A stretch of DNA of 64,000 nt from Desulfocurvibacter africanus subsp. africanus DSM 2603 (GTDB lineage Bacteria; Desulfobacterota; Desulfovibrionia; Desulfovibrionales; Desulfovibrionaceae), in contig NZ_AULZ01000001.1 in the NCBI RefSeq assembly GCF_000422545.1, forward strand, positions 310,001 through 374,000, written 5' to 3'. The translations under genes and the position numbers were made by a program. Positions 25,019-33,830 of the stretch are shown piece by piece. The notes beneath the pieces were generated by a model. The model ran no database searches. It was not told the origin of the DNA and was given only the letters and a program-made list of their open reading frames with translations. The stretch's first letter is position 1, and each line of letters starts with the position of its first letter.

Positions 25019-26527
25019 CTACTGGGCAGGCGGAACCTGGGCCATGGCCCACTCTGGAATGACGGTCAGCTCAAGACCGAAGATCCAGGCCATGACATAG
25101 TATACGAAGCCGGTGATCAGGAACGTGCCGACGATGTTCAGGATGAAGCCGGTCCTGGCCATCTGGCCTATGGTCACCGCTCCCGAGCCGAAGATAACCG
25201 CGTTTGGCGGCGTGGCCACGGGCAGCATGAAGGCATAGGACGCTGCGATGCAAGCGGGCACGATGGTCGCGTAGGGATGCACACCCAAGGCGATGGCGGT
25301 TGCGGCCATGATGGGGATCATTAGCGTGGCTACCGCGGTATTGGAGGTGATCTCGGTCAGGAAGATGACCAGCAAGGTCACGGCCAGGATGGCCACGATA
25401 AGCGGCACGCCCTTGAGGGCCACGAGCAGCCCGGCCAGCCAGGCGGCCAGGCCCGTGTTCTGGAAGCCGTCGGCCAGGGCCAAACCGCCGCCGAAGAGCA
25501 GGATGACGTCCCAGGGAATCTTCACCGCCGTCTTCCAGTCGAGCATGAAGCGGCCTTCCTTGAGATTCGACGGGATGATGAAGAAGAGCAGCGCGCCGGC
25601 GATGCCGATGGAGGCGTCGGACACGTTCTTGAAGAGGGCGGTCTTGGCGAAGAAGCCCATGACGATCCAGGTCGTGGCCACGATGGAGCCCACCAGGACG
25701 ATGATCTTCTCTTCCTTCTTCATGGCCCCGAGCTTGGCGATCTCTGTCCTGATGACCTCCTGCCCACGGCCCTGCAGGATGTCGCCCTTGATGGGGAACA
25801 CGATTTTGGTGAGCACGATCCAGGTCAGGATGAGGAAGATGATCGAAAGAGGAACGCCCAGGGCCATCCAACCCGCGAAGCTGATGGTGTGGCCGTAGAG
25901 CTTGTCGAGCTGGGCGACCATGACCGTGTTGGGGGGCGTGCCTATAATGGTGCCCACTCCGCCGATGGAAGCCGCGTAGGCGATGCCGAGCATGAGCGCC
26001 GTGGCGAAACGGTTATTGCGCAATTCGCTAGCGTCGATCTCCCGGTCAAGCGACATGGTCGACTTGATGATCGCCAGGCCGATGGGCACCATCATCATGG
26101 TCGTGGCGGTGTTGGACACCCACATGGATAGGAAGGCCGTGGCGACCATGAAGCCGAGGATAATGCGCGAGGGGCTTGTGCCCATGATACGGATGGTGTG
26201 CATGGCGATGCGCCGGTGCAGGTTCCAGCGCTCCATGGTCACGGCGATGAAGAAGCCGCCCATGAAAAGATATATCAGATGGTTTGCATAGGGCAGCGTG
26301 GCCTTGGAGCTGGGCATGATCGCCAGAAACGGAAAAAGGACAATGGGCAGGAGCGAAGTGGCGGGGATGGGGATGCATTCGGTGATCCACCAGGTCGCCA
26401 TGAGCACCGTAACGGCGGCGCAGCGCTGCGCGGCCACCGGCATGCCCTCCGGAGTGGGCAACAATAGAATCAGGGCGAAGAGCGCCGGCCCTAGGAACAA
26501 ACCCAACAACTTCCCTCGACTGTACAT
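25019..26527 (-). CDS. DASS-family sodium/dicarboxylate or sulfate symporter (SLC13)
   Basis: 502-residue membrane protein with about 11-12 helices of the divalent anion:Na+ symporter family. The paired SNT motifs are visible as WVSNTATTMMM near residue 125 and ITSNTAVATL near residue 395, and TPPNTVM and TPPNAV lie in the expected re-entrant loops. Substrate (succinate, malate, sulfate or tartrate) cannot be told from sequence. Start ATG at 26527 with GGGAGG five to six bases upstream; the TTG at 26545 is less likely. Single gene, divergent from the lipoprotein gene at 26942. Confidence 0.9.
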   Translation of the reverse strand: MYSRGKLLGLFLGPALFALILLLPTPEGMPVAAQRCAAVTVLMATWWITECIPIPATSLLPIVLFPFLAIMPSSKATLPYANHLIYLFMGGFFIAVTMERWNLHRRIAMHTIRIMGTSPSRIILGFMVATAFLSMWVSNTATTMMMVPIGLAIIKSTMSLDREIDASELRNNRFATALMLGIAYAASIGGVGTIIGTPPNTVMVAQLDKLYGHTISFAGWMALGVPLSIIFLILTWIVLTKIVFPIKGDILQGRGQEVIRTEIAKLGAMKKEEKIIVLVGSIVATTWIVMGFFAKTALFKNVSDASIGIAGALLFFIIPSNLKEGRFMLDWKTAVKIPWDVILLFGGGLALADGFQNTGLAAWLAGLLVALKGVPLIVAILAVTLLVIFLTEITSNTAVATLMIPIMAATAIALGVHPYATIVPACIAASYAFMLPVATPPNAVIFGSGAVTIGQMARTGFILNIVGTFLITGFVYYVMAWIFGLELTVIPEWAMAQVPPAQ

Positions 26528-26941
26528 ACATACCTCCCAAAGCAATGAACCGGGTCCCCTATGGACTCGGAAGCACTCCGAAAGACATGAAAGACGAGAA
26601 AGCGGGCATATAGATGGAACAGTGCTAAATGATTCAATCTGCCTTTAGGGCATTCACCTTCCCAAAACAATAAGAAAGTCTTTTTGGGTAAATAATCACA
26701 CACTTACGGATTGATCAGCCAATCTGTACATCAAAAAACTCTTCCTTGCCGTTTGATCAACCAATCGATACGCATAACCGCACCACACTGGATGCGTTGG
26801 TGGGATATCGCGCTGAATGCAGTCATGGAACGCAAAAGCCATTTAATATCGTCTTCAATATGTTACTATTGCCTCGGCTTCTCTCCTATCCTTCGGGCCG
26901 ACGGCGGCAACGGCGGCCCATGCGGGCCAACGGGAGGCGAT
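26528..26941. promoter_or_regulatory. Divergent control region with a repeated motif
   Basis: About 410 AT-rich bases between divergent genes. The motif TTGATCAGCCAATC at about 26713 recurs as TTGATCAACCAATC at about 26753, 40 bases apart, a spacing that suggests a regulator-binding direct repeat; each copy contains TGATCA. Confidence 0.45.
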
Positions 26942-27268
26942 ATGTTATCAAAAGCCCTGCTCCTCGCGCTTCTTCTAGCAGCCCTGCTGGTTGGCTGTGC
27001 GCCCAGAGCGCCCATTTCGGCCTCGGAGATGTTCGGCTTCTGCATGACGGCCAGTCCGACCAGCGACTATTGCAGCAAACAAAAAGGCTACTGCATGCAT
27101 CTGCGCGAGGCAGTGAGCCGGCAGTTCGCCTCGCGGGCTGAATGCCAGGCCGCCTGCTCGCAGGTGCGCGACGCCTACCGACTCACCATGATCGATTTCG
27201 GCTGCGTCCAGACCTATGAAAGCGGTCTGGATTGGTGCGGGCGCTACTGCACGACCAACTACGAGTAG
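26942..27268 (+). CDS. Cysteine-rich lipoprotein
   Basis: 108-residue protein with a lipoprotein signal (LLVGC lipobox, cysteine 19) and then eight more cysteines in the mature part, so disulfide-bonded or metal-binding in the envelope is likely. Repeated segments such as SDYCSKQKGYC and LDWCGRYC. The family is not one I recognise. ATG at 26942 has GGGAGG upstream. It lies just after the divergent repeat motif. Confidence 0.7.
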   Translation: MLSKALLLALLLAALLVGCAPRAPISASEMFGFCMTASPTSDYCSKQKGYCMHLREAVSRQFASRAECQAACSQVRDAYRLTMIDFGCVQTYESGLDWCGRYCTTNYE

Positions 27269-27446
27269 TCCGGGGCAGGCCCTGCCGCCTTCCGCCGAGC
27301 GACTTGAACCGGCCGCGACAGAAACGTGATGCCTTGCTTCCGGTCCATTTTACCGGCAAGGTGTTATTTGTTTTCGCAAACGCCTGCCGGGCGTCGATTG
27401 GGTGTTTCGCCCAAGGGGCATACTGAAAAAACGCACAGGGGGAACC

Positions 27447-27782
27447 GTGGCCATCGATGTGGATCGCGCCATAGACGACCTCGTGAACCTCGCGCCCAAT
27501 GCGTCCATGGTGCGGCACGAGCCGGGGCTCGTCGTGCTCAAGGTCGGGGCCGCAACGCTCAAGAGCGCCTTGCATGCGGATATGACGAACCTGGCCCAGA
27601 GCATACCTGGCATACACGATACGAAGCTCAAGCTTCTCAGCAGGACGCTGCACATCACGTACGACGAAAGCGTCCTGCCTTACGGCCTATGGGAAGACTT
27701 AGGAAAGCTCAAAGGGCAGCCTGACGGCCAGCAGCGGCTGCGCGAGCGCCTACGGGAAATCCTCAAGCGGGATAAAGCCTGA
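27447..27782 (+). CDS. HMA-like domain protein without CxxC
   Basis: 111-residue protein starting at a GTG with AGGGGGAA well placed; a longer GTG start at 27402 has no ribosome binding site. Residues about 15-75 look like a heavy-metal-associated (ferredoxin-fold) domain in sequence layout (SIPGIHDTKLKLLSRTLHITYDE), but the metal-binding cysteines are missing. Role unknown. It is followed by the cysteine hydrolase gene with a 110-base gap. Confidence 0.55.
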   Translation: MAIDVDRAIDDLVNLAPNASMVRHEPGLVVLKVGAATLKSALHADMTNLAQSIPGIHDTKLKLLSRTLHITYDESVLPYGLWEDLGKLKGQPDGQQRLRERLREILKRDKA

Positions 27783-27894
27783 TCCACGCGGTTCCGGCCT
27801 CGGAGCCGGGACACCCTTTGCATTGGTGGGCCCCGAACGTGGCGGGACAAGACCCGCCATATACGGTGCGGCCTGGAGATGGACAGGAGGAGGC

Positions 27895-28542
27895 ATGCTC
27901 GACAAATACACCCAGCCCGACTTCACCCGCAGCGCGCTCTTGACCATCGACCTGCAGAACGACTTCGCCGGTCCCAAGGCGTGCCTGACCATGTCTGGTT
28001 GCCAACCGGTGCTGGAACGGGTCAGCTTGCTGGTGTCCGCCTTCCGCAAGCGCGGCCTGCCCATGGTGCACGTGGTCAGGATCTACCTGCCCGACGGCTC
28101 CAACGTGGATTTGTGCCGCCGCAAGGCCTTGGAGGAGGGCGCACGCATCGTCCTGCCGCGCACGACCGGCGCCGAGCTTGTCCGCGAGATACGCCCCTCG
28201 ACGGGCCTGGACTTCAATGGGCTGCAGGAAGGCAAGCTCCAGCAATTCTCATCCAACGAGTTCGCCGTGTACAAACCCCGCTGGGGCGCCTTCTACAAAA
28301 CGGCCCTGGAGGATTTTCTGCGTGACAGGGGCGTGAACACGCTCATCATCACCGGTGCTTTCTTCCAGCGTTGCGTGCTGGCCACCATCTTCGAGGCCAG
28401 CGAGCGCGACTTCCGCATCGTGGCCGTGCGCGACGGCATCGTAGGCATGCACGAGCAGGGTGCGGCGGAGTTGGAGGACATCGGCGTGACCGTGTTGGAT
28501 GCAGTCGACTTCCTGGACGCCCTGAGCGGAAGCGTGAACTGA
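27895..28542 (+). CDS. Isochorismatase-family cysteine hydrolase
   Basis: 215-residue alpha/beta hydrolase. The catalytic triad can be placed: Asp19 (TIDLQNDF), lysine in YKPRWGAFY near residue 127 and cysteine in FQRCVLATIFEA near residue 161. Related enzymes act on isochorismate, nicotinamide or other amides, and the substrate here is unknown. AGGAGG is six bases before the ATG. The loop LCRRKALEEGARIV and the RCVLAT active-site stretch are slightly unlike the commonest nicotinamidases. Confidence 0.82.
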   Translation: MLDKYTQPDFTRSALLTIDLQNDFAGPKACLTMSGCQPVLERVSLLVSAFRKRGLPMVHVVRIYLPDGSNVDLCRRKALEEGARIVLPRTTGAELVREIRPSTGLDFNGLQEGKLQQFSSNEFAVYKPRWGAFYKTALEDFLRDRGVNTLIITGAFFQRCVLATIFEASERDFRIVAVRDGIVGMHEQGAAELEDIGVTVLDAVDFLDALSGSVN

Positions 28543-28557
28543 AGCTCCGGACGGATA

Positions 28558-29241
28558 TCACTCCCGAGCTTCCTGGCGTTCCATGGCCGCCAGAAAGACA
28601 TCAGCCTCGCGAATCGATTTATCCATGGCCCGCAACAAGGCCCGCACGTCGGTCTCCACCTCGGTCAACTCGCCCTTGAGCGAAGCCACGGCCCGGGCGT
28701 TGAGGTTGTGCTTGAGGTAGAGCACCTGGTCGTTGAAGGTGGCCAGCACCGGGTCCATGCGCTTTTCGGCGACGCGCATGGCGGTCATCAGTTGAGCGTA
28801 GCGTTTGCGCGTTTCGGCCAGACGGGCCTTGCTCCGGGCGCGCAAGGTCCTGTCGGTGTACTCGCTCAGCTCATCCTCCCACTCGTCCAACAAGGCCTCG
28901 GCCACGTCCTCCACCAAGTCCACACGTTCGCGCACGGCCTCGGCCTTGGCTTCGCTGGCGTCCAACTCTGCCTGCAGGGCGTTATATTTGTCCTCCAACT
29001 CGCCGCCTTCAAACCCCAGCACTTGATCGAAACGATCCAGAGCCGAGGCGAACTGCTCCTGGGCCTGCTTCTGACTGTCACGGGCGGATTCGACCCGATC
29101 CACGAGAATGTCGCGTTTGGGCACGCCGACCTTCTCCATGGCTGCATAGTAGGTCGATTGGCAGCCCCATACAGCAGCCAGAAGCGCGGCCATGAGCGCG
29201 ACGAGCAGGGAACGTGTCGTCGCTCGTTTCCAATATGACAT
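28558..29241 (-). CDS. DUF2959-family coiled-coil lipoprotein
   Basis: 227-residue envelope protein with a lipobox (VWGCQ, cysteine near residue 27) and the family start CQSTYYAAMEKVGVPKRD. The remainder is a long alpha-helical, coiled-coil-prone domain rich in Glu, Arg and Ala. Function is unknown. ATG at 29241 has AAGGAG six to seven bases upstream; the longer frame upstream lacks this site. Confidence 0.8.
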   Translation of the reverse strand: MSYWKRATTRSLLVALMAALLAAVWGCQSTYYAAMEKVGVPKRDILVDRVESARDSQKQAQEQFASALDRFDQVLGFEGGELEDKYNALQAELDASEAKAEAVRERVDLVEDVAEALLDEWEDELSEYTDRTLRARSKARLAETRKRYAQLMTAMRVAEKRMDPVLATFNDQVLYLKHNLNARAVASLKGELTEVETDVRALLRAMDKSIREADVFLAAMERQEARE

Positions 29242-29328
29242 AAGCTCCTTGGCGCTTGGCAGCGCCTTCCTATCGCGCTGCCGGAGTTCGAGTCCGCCCT
29301 CTCTGGGCAAGCCCTCTCGGAGATGCGC

Positions 29329-29850
29329 CTAGTGCGAGGTATCGGATCGAGACGGAGACTGGCCGCTTACGGCCGTCGTGCTCCTAGGCTCCAATGGCAG
29401 CCCTGACTTTTTCCATTGATGTATCCCGCCCTGAAGCACAAAAACCTGATCATGGCCCGCGCCGATGAGGCGATCCGCCACTCTGCTGCTTATGATCTGA
29501 TCCGGGGATTCGTCATACAACACGTAGACTCTGCCTTTGGGCAAGTCATTGGCCCAATCCACTCGATCCGGGTCCTTAATGAGCGCGCCGGCGATCTTCA
29601 TCTCCTCGGGCGAAGCACGCGTCTTGCTCAGATCGAGCACCGTCACGTCCGGCAGCCGCCTGCGCAATTCCTCGGCGCTCATGTCGCCGTAGCCCATGGG
29701 CTTGGCGTCGGATCCAGGCACGGCCATCTCGCCGCGGTAATCGGGGCTAACAGGATTGTCCACGCTGCCACTGCCCTTGATGCCCATTTCGGCCTGTTGA
29801 GCCTCGGCCTGCGCACGCTGCTTCTCCCTTTGCCTATCCCGCTCCTGCAT
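29329..29850 (-). CDS. Rhodanese-like protein without the catalytic cysteine
   Basis: 173-residue protein with a charged, Gln/Arg-rich N-terminal 30 residues and a rhodanese-type domain (about residues 55-155). In active rhodaneses a cysteine starts the loop after the central strand, here VYVLYDESPD has aspartate there, so sulfur transfer is unlikely. The end QGGIHQWKKSGLPLE is a typical rhodanese end. GGAGGC precedes the ATG at 29850. Probably a binding or regulatory domain. Confidence 0.7.
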   Translation of the reverse strand: MQERDRQREKQRAQAEAQQAEMGIKGSGSVDNPVSPDYRGEMAVPGSDAKPMGYGDMSAEELRRRLPDVTVLDLSKTRASPEEMKIAGALIKDPDRVDWANDLPKGRVYVLYDESPDQIISSRVADRLIGAGHDQVFVLQGGIHQWKKSGLPLEPRSTTAVSGQSPSRSDTSH

Positions 29851-30183
29851 GGCTGCCTCCGCGCTCGCGGGCGGCTTCGCCGCCCGGCTTACCCGCCGCC
29901 GGCCTTGGCGAACGGGATTGGCTTCCAGGCTACACCAGCAGCGCGTTCGAGGTCCATGCCAAAACTAACCATGCACTCTCATGCCAGAATTGTTCCTGAT
30001 ACAAATACGTAATACGAAATGCTTACAATTGAACGCAACTTCATCCTGTTGCATGAATCCGCCTTTTGATTTACAGCAAATACATCGTTCAATTTCATAA
30101 TTTCCATTCGGCATGCTTGAAAGCCGATTAGAATTCTTTGGCAAGATGCTGCTGCGTTGTCGGCATCTGCAGGTGGAAGACTC
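29851..30183. other. Intergenic AT-rich leader
   Basis: About 330 bases between divergent genes. The part from about 30000 to 30140 is AT-rich and could hold the promoter of the HD-GYP gene. No structure stands out. Confidence 0.4.
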
Positions 30184-31398
30184 ATGTATCTGAAGGTTCC
30201 GGTTCATGACTTGCAAATAGGCATGTACGTCGTCAACACCGGTCTGTCGCGGAGTGATGATCCCAACCTGTATTCCGTCGAAGGACTCATCACCTCCGAA
30301 GCTGAAATCCGAGCCATCAAAGCCGACGGTTATCAAGAAGTCATCATCGACATGGACAGGACCATGGTGCGCCTGCACGCCTCCGTTGGGCAATCCGAAG
30401 ACAGTTCACATACATTCCCGACCATCGGGACTTCCGCGGCCTGCGGCATGTCCGGACAAAACCAGACTTCTTTATCCGATGAACTGCCCAAGGCCGAAAA
30501 GGCCCTTGGTGAAATGCTCCGCTTCGTGCGGGAGTTCACGCGCGACATACGGCTGGGCAAGCAGATCGACGTGATCGCCTCCGGAGCCATTGTGGAAGGC
30601 GTCGTGGACAGCGTCAGCCGCAACAGCCAAGCCATGCTCGGCCTGTGCAAGCTCAGATCCTTCGACGAATACACCTATACGCATTCCCTCAACGTGTCGG
30701 TTTTGGCCGTGGTCTATGGCAAATGCCTGAGCTTGCCGCGGGAACAATTGCGCGAGCTGGGCTTGGCCGGCATGTTCCACGACGTCGGCAAGACCGCCGT
30801 GCCCGAGCAGATATTGAACAAGCCGGGCAAGCTCACGCACGATGAATTCGAGATAATGAAGACTCACCCGGCCAAAGGCAGGGCCATGCTGTTCAGGATC
30901 GGAGACCTGTCCCGCGAGATCCTGGACGGTGTGCTGCACCATCACGAGCGGCACAACGGCAAAGGGTATCCCAACGGCCTGACCGGCAGCCAATTGGGCC
31001 TGTTCCCCAGGATCATCGGCATGGTCGACGTATATGACGCGCTTACCAGCCGGCGCTGCTACAAGCTGGGCATGATCCCGAACAAGGCGCTTTCGCTCAT
31101 GTTCGGCCTGCGCGGCGAGGATTTCGAGGCAGGGCACCTGGACCGCTTCATCAAGTGCCTGGGCATCTATCCCCTGGGCAGCTTCGTGCGGCTGGACAAC
31201 GGCCTGCGCGGCTTCGTCGTCGAAACCGTGGACAACAGCCCGCTACGGCCCAAGGTCAAGCTCTTCTTCGACAATGCCATGCGCAAGATAACTCCCAAGG
31301 AGTTGGATCTTTCCGATTACACCACCCCCGCCATTATCGAATGTCTCGATCCCGCCAGGTTCGACATCAATCCGGCCGACTACGTATTCACTACGTAA
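30184..31398 (+). CDS. HD-GYP domain protein with DUF3391 N-terminus (copy 3)
   Basis: 404-residue protein, unlike copies 1 and 2 in its N-terminus. Residues 1-100 form the DUF3391 domain (VHDLQIGMYVVNTGLS). The HD-GYP core has FHDVGKTAV and LHHHERHNGKGYP, with N in place of D in HHExxDGxGYP. DVYDALTSRRCY lies where other HD-GYPs have DRPY. The C-terminal 90 residues are an additional domain. Start ATG at 30184 with AGGTGG upstream. Confidence 0.9.
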   Translation: MYLKVPVHDLQIGMYVVNTGLSRSDDPNLYSVEGLITSEAEIRAIKADGYQEVIIDMDRTMVRLHASVGQSEDSSHTFPTIGTSAACGMSGQNQTSLSDELPKAEKALGEMLRFVREFTRDIRLGKQIDVIASGAIVEGVVDSVSRNSQAMLGLCKLRSFDEYTYTHSLNVSVLAVVYGKCLSLPREQLRELGLAGMFHDVGKTAVPEQILNKPGKLTHDEFEIMKTHPAKGRAMLFRIGDLSREILDGVLHHHERHNGKGYPNGLTGSQLGLFPRIIGMVDVYDALTSRRCYKLGMIPNKALSLMFGLRGEDFEAGHLDRFIKCLGIYPLGSFVRLDNGLRGFVVETVDNSPLRPKVKLFFDNAMRKITPKELDLSDYTTPAIIECLDPARFDINPADYVFTT

Positions 31399-31799
31399 TG
31401 TGCTCACGGCAGCCGCGCAATTCATGACGACATGCCCGTCTGCGCCCGTGATCGACTGCGCCGCCAGCCGTCACGTTTAATACACAGTGCAAGTCTGTCC
31501 CCTAGGAATGCGCAGGCCGTTCTGCGTCATTTAGTAGACATGTCCAGTGCGCCATGTCGCGTTTCTTGATCGCGAGTGATTTGATTCGCATATAAAAATG
31601 CCGGCTTTATTTCGCTTTTAGGACATCAAGAAAGAACTTTTTCGGGATACTTCCGGATGCGCGGTGATCATTGCTTGCCTTGACGCTGTCGGCGGCGAAT
31701 GTTCAGCGAAAAAAGGAGTTTGACATATTCCGCACAATCAAGGCAAAGAGCAAGCTGTTCACACGCATGTACTCCGCAACTCCATTCCGGGGGGATTCA
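31399..31799. promoter_or_regulatory. Leader of the symporter operon
   Basis: About 400 bases, rich in A/T around 31560-31660. TTGAC boxes occur at about 31679 and 31718 but I cannot assign a -10 with certainty. No gene is seen. Confidence 0.3.
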
Positions 31800-31970
31800 A
31801 TGCTCGGATTCGGCAGCCTCGAAGTGGCCTTGGCGTATTGGGCCTGCCTGGCGGCAACGACCCTGTGCGTCGCTTTCGGCGTGCTTAACTGGAACAAGCG
31901 CGGCGAGCCGGACAAGGTCAAGCTCAAGAAGTTCGTCCTACCCAAGGCGGACAGCGAGAAGAGCGCCTAG
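31800..31970 (+). CDS. Small membrane protein next to SSS symporter
   Basis: 56-residue protein with one hydrophobic helix (VALAYWACLAATTLCVAFGV) and a Lys-rich tail (KVKLKKFVLPKADSEKSA). I recall such proteins being called symporter small accessory proteins when they stand directly before an SSS-family gene, as here (96 bases upstream). ATG at 31800 with GGGGGGA upstream. Longer frames upstream are shadows. Confidence 0.7.
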   Translation: MLGFGSLEVALAYWACLAATTLCVAFGVLNWNKRGEPDKVKLKKFVLPKADSEKSA

Positions 31971-32066
31971 CGCCCATCCGCTCTCCGCCGCCCCTCCTGC
32001 GTTCCATTGCCTCCGGCCCCCGGGCCCTTTTCGTCCAGCACCCCTTCACCTCAGGACGGTTTCGAC

Positions 32067-33662
32067 ATGACCGTGAAGCTCGTCATCGCCCTCATCTATT
32101 TGGGCGTGGTTTTTTACCTCGGCTACGTGGGCTGGAAGCACACGCGCGAGGCCGCGGACTACATGCTGGCCGGACGGCGCATGAACCCGTTCATCATGGC
32201 CATGTCCTACGGGGCCACGTTCATCTCCACCTCGGCCATCGTGGGCTTCGGCGGCGTGGCCTCGCTGTTCGGCTTTCCGCTGCTGTGGCTGACCTTCGCC
32301 AACATTTTCGTGGGCATCTTCATCGCCATGGTCTTCTTCGGCCGGCGCACGCGGCGCATGGGCGTGGCCCTGGACAGTCACACCTTCCCCGAGCTCCTGG
32401 GCCGGCGCTTCAAGAGCCGCTTCATCCAGGGCTTCGCCGGGCTGGTCATCTTCCTGTTCATCCCGGTCTACGCCGCGGCCGTGCTCATCGGCATCTCGCG
32501 CATGATCGAGGTCTCGCTCGGCATCCCCTACGCGGCCGCGCTCATCGGCTTCACGCTCATTCTGGCCGTGTACGTGGTCACGGGCGGCATGAAGGCGGTC
32601 ATGTACACCGACGCCTTCCAGGGCGGCATCATGGTCGTCATGATGCTCATCCTGGTGGCCCACACCTACTCCCTGCTGGGCGGCGTCGTCCCGGCCCACC
32701 AGGCCCTGACGGACATGGCCGCGCTCATGCCCGAGAAACTACGCGCGGGCGGGCTGGAAGGCTGGACCCAGGGCACGCGCTTTGGCACTCCGCTATGGCT
32801 GACCATCTACACGACGATCGTCTTCGGCGTGGGCGTTGGCGTACTGGCCCAGCCCCAGTTGGCCGTGCGCTACATGACCGTATCCTCGGACCGCCAGCTC
32901 AACCGGGCCGTGCTCTACGGCGGCGTGTTCATCCTGCTCATGACCGGCGTGGCCTTCGTAGTGGGTGCGTTGTCCAACGTGATCTTCCACCAGACGACCG
33001 GCAAGCTCGCCATCGCCGTGGCCGGCGGCAATGTGGACGTGGTCATACCGACCTACATCGAGACCATCATGCCGGCCTGGTTCTCCACGCTCTTCCTCAT
33101 GGCCATGCTCGCCGCGGCCATGTCCACCCTGTCCTCCCAGTACCACGCGGGCGGCACTTCCCTTGGCCGCGACCTGCTGGAAAAGGGCCTTGGGCTCGGC
33201 AAGCAGGAGTCCATCAAGGGCACCCAGTGGGGCGTCGTGGTGACCATCGCCATGGGCCTGGTGTGGGCGCTGTTCCTGCCCGAGTCGGTCATCGCCAAGG
33301 CCACGGCTTTCTTCTTCGGCCTGTGCGCCGCGACGTTTCTGCCGGTCTACTTCCTTGGCCTCTACTGGAAGCGCATGAGCCGCACGGCGGCCGTGGCCTC
33401 CATGCTGGGCGGCTTCGGCTTCTCCATGTTCTGGCTGCTGTTCGTCCATGAAGCCGAGGCCAAGGTCATCGGCCTGTGCCAGATCCTGTTCGGCAAGGCC
33501 ACCCTGGTCGCCGACGCAACCAAGGGCTCCTGGGTCTTCCTGCTGCAGTGGCTGGACCCGAACATCGTGGCCCTGCCCTTCTCCCTGCTCCTGGCCGTGG
33601 CCGTGGCGCTCGTCACGAGGCACGACGCGGAGCACGCCGAGTACTGCTGGCGGAATTACTAA
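32067..33662 (+). CDS. SSS-family sodium:solute symporter
   Basis: 531-residue membrane protein with about 13-14 helices of the solute:sodium symporter family. It starts in KLVIALIYLGVVFYLGYVGW and contains GRRMNPFIMAMSYGATFISTSA (cut here to 20: MNPFIMAMSYGATFISTSA), the classic unwound helix 1, plus helix 6 and 7 segments AQPQLAVRYMT. Substrate (acetate, pyruvate, proline, etc.) is not known. Start ATG at 32067 with AGGACGG upstream. An internally deleted, partly near-identical copy is at 55381-55710. Confidence 0.92.
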   Translation: MTVKLVIALIYLGVVFYLGYVGWKHTREAADYMLAGRRMNPFIMAMSYGATFISTSAIVGFGGVASLFGFPLLWLTFANIFVGIFIAMVFFGRRTRRMGVALDSHTFPELLGRRFKSRFIQGFAGLVIFLFIPVYAAAVLIGISRMIEVSLGIPYAAALIGFTLILAVYVVTGGMKAVMYTDAFQGGIMVVMMLILVAHTYSLLGGVVPAHQALTDMAALMPEKLRAGGLEGWTQGTRFGTPLWLTIYTTIVFGVGVGVLAQPQLAVRYMTVSSDRQLNRAVLYGGVFILLMTGVAFVVGALSNVIFHQTTGKLAIAVAGGNVDVVIPTYIETIMPAWFSTLFLMAMLAAAMSTLSSQYHAGGTSLGRDLLEKGLGLGKQESIKGTQWGVVVTIAMGLVWALFLPESVIAKATAFFFGLCAATFLPVYFLGLYWKRMSRTAAVASMLGGFGFSMFWLLFVHEAEAKVIGLCQILFGKATLVADATKGSWVFLLQWLDPNIVALPFSLLLAVAVALVTRHDAEHAEYCWRNY

Positions 33663-33675
33663 AGCTAAAGCAAGA

Positions 33676-33742
33676 GCTGGGAAGGGGCGCTGCCCCTCCC
33701 CAGACCCCACCCTGCCAAGCGTAACAACGCCCTGGACCCCGT
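33676..33742 (-). repeat. Repeat family 1, copy 3
   Basis: Read on the minus strand this matches the family order (GGGGTCCAGGG, linker, GGGGAGGGGC..CCCC). It lies after the symporter gene. The next bases 33747-33775 form a separate long hairpin. Confidence 0.85.
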
Positions 33743-33746
33743 ATTT

Positions 33747-33775
33747 CGAGCCAGCCGGAAGAACCGGCTGGCTCG
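33747..33775. terminator. Long hairpin between symporter and esterase genes
   Basis: CGAGCCAGCCGG-AAGAA-CCGGCTGGCTCG, a perfect 12-bp stem. It may terminate both convergent transcripts (symporter and esterase); no U-tract follows. Confidence 0.6.
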
Positions 33776-33830
33776 ATGCGTATGATTCATATAGCGGCGG
33801 CAGTGTACCGTGCGAAGCAGCGAGGCCGCA

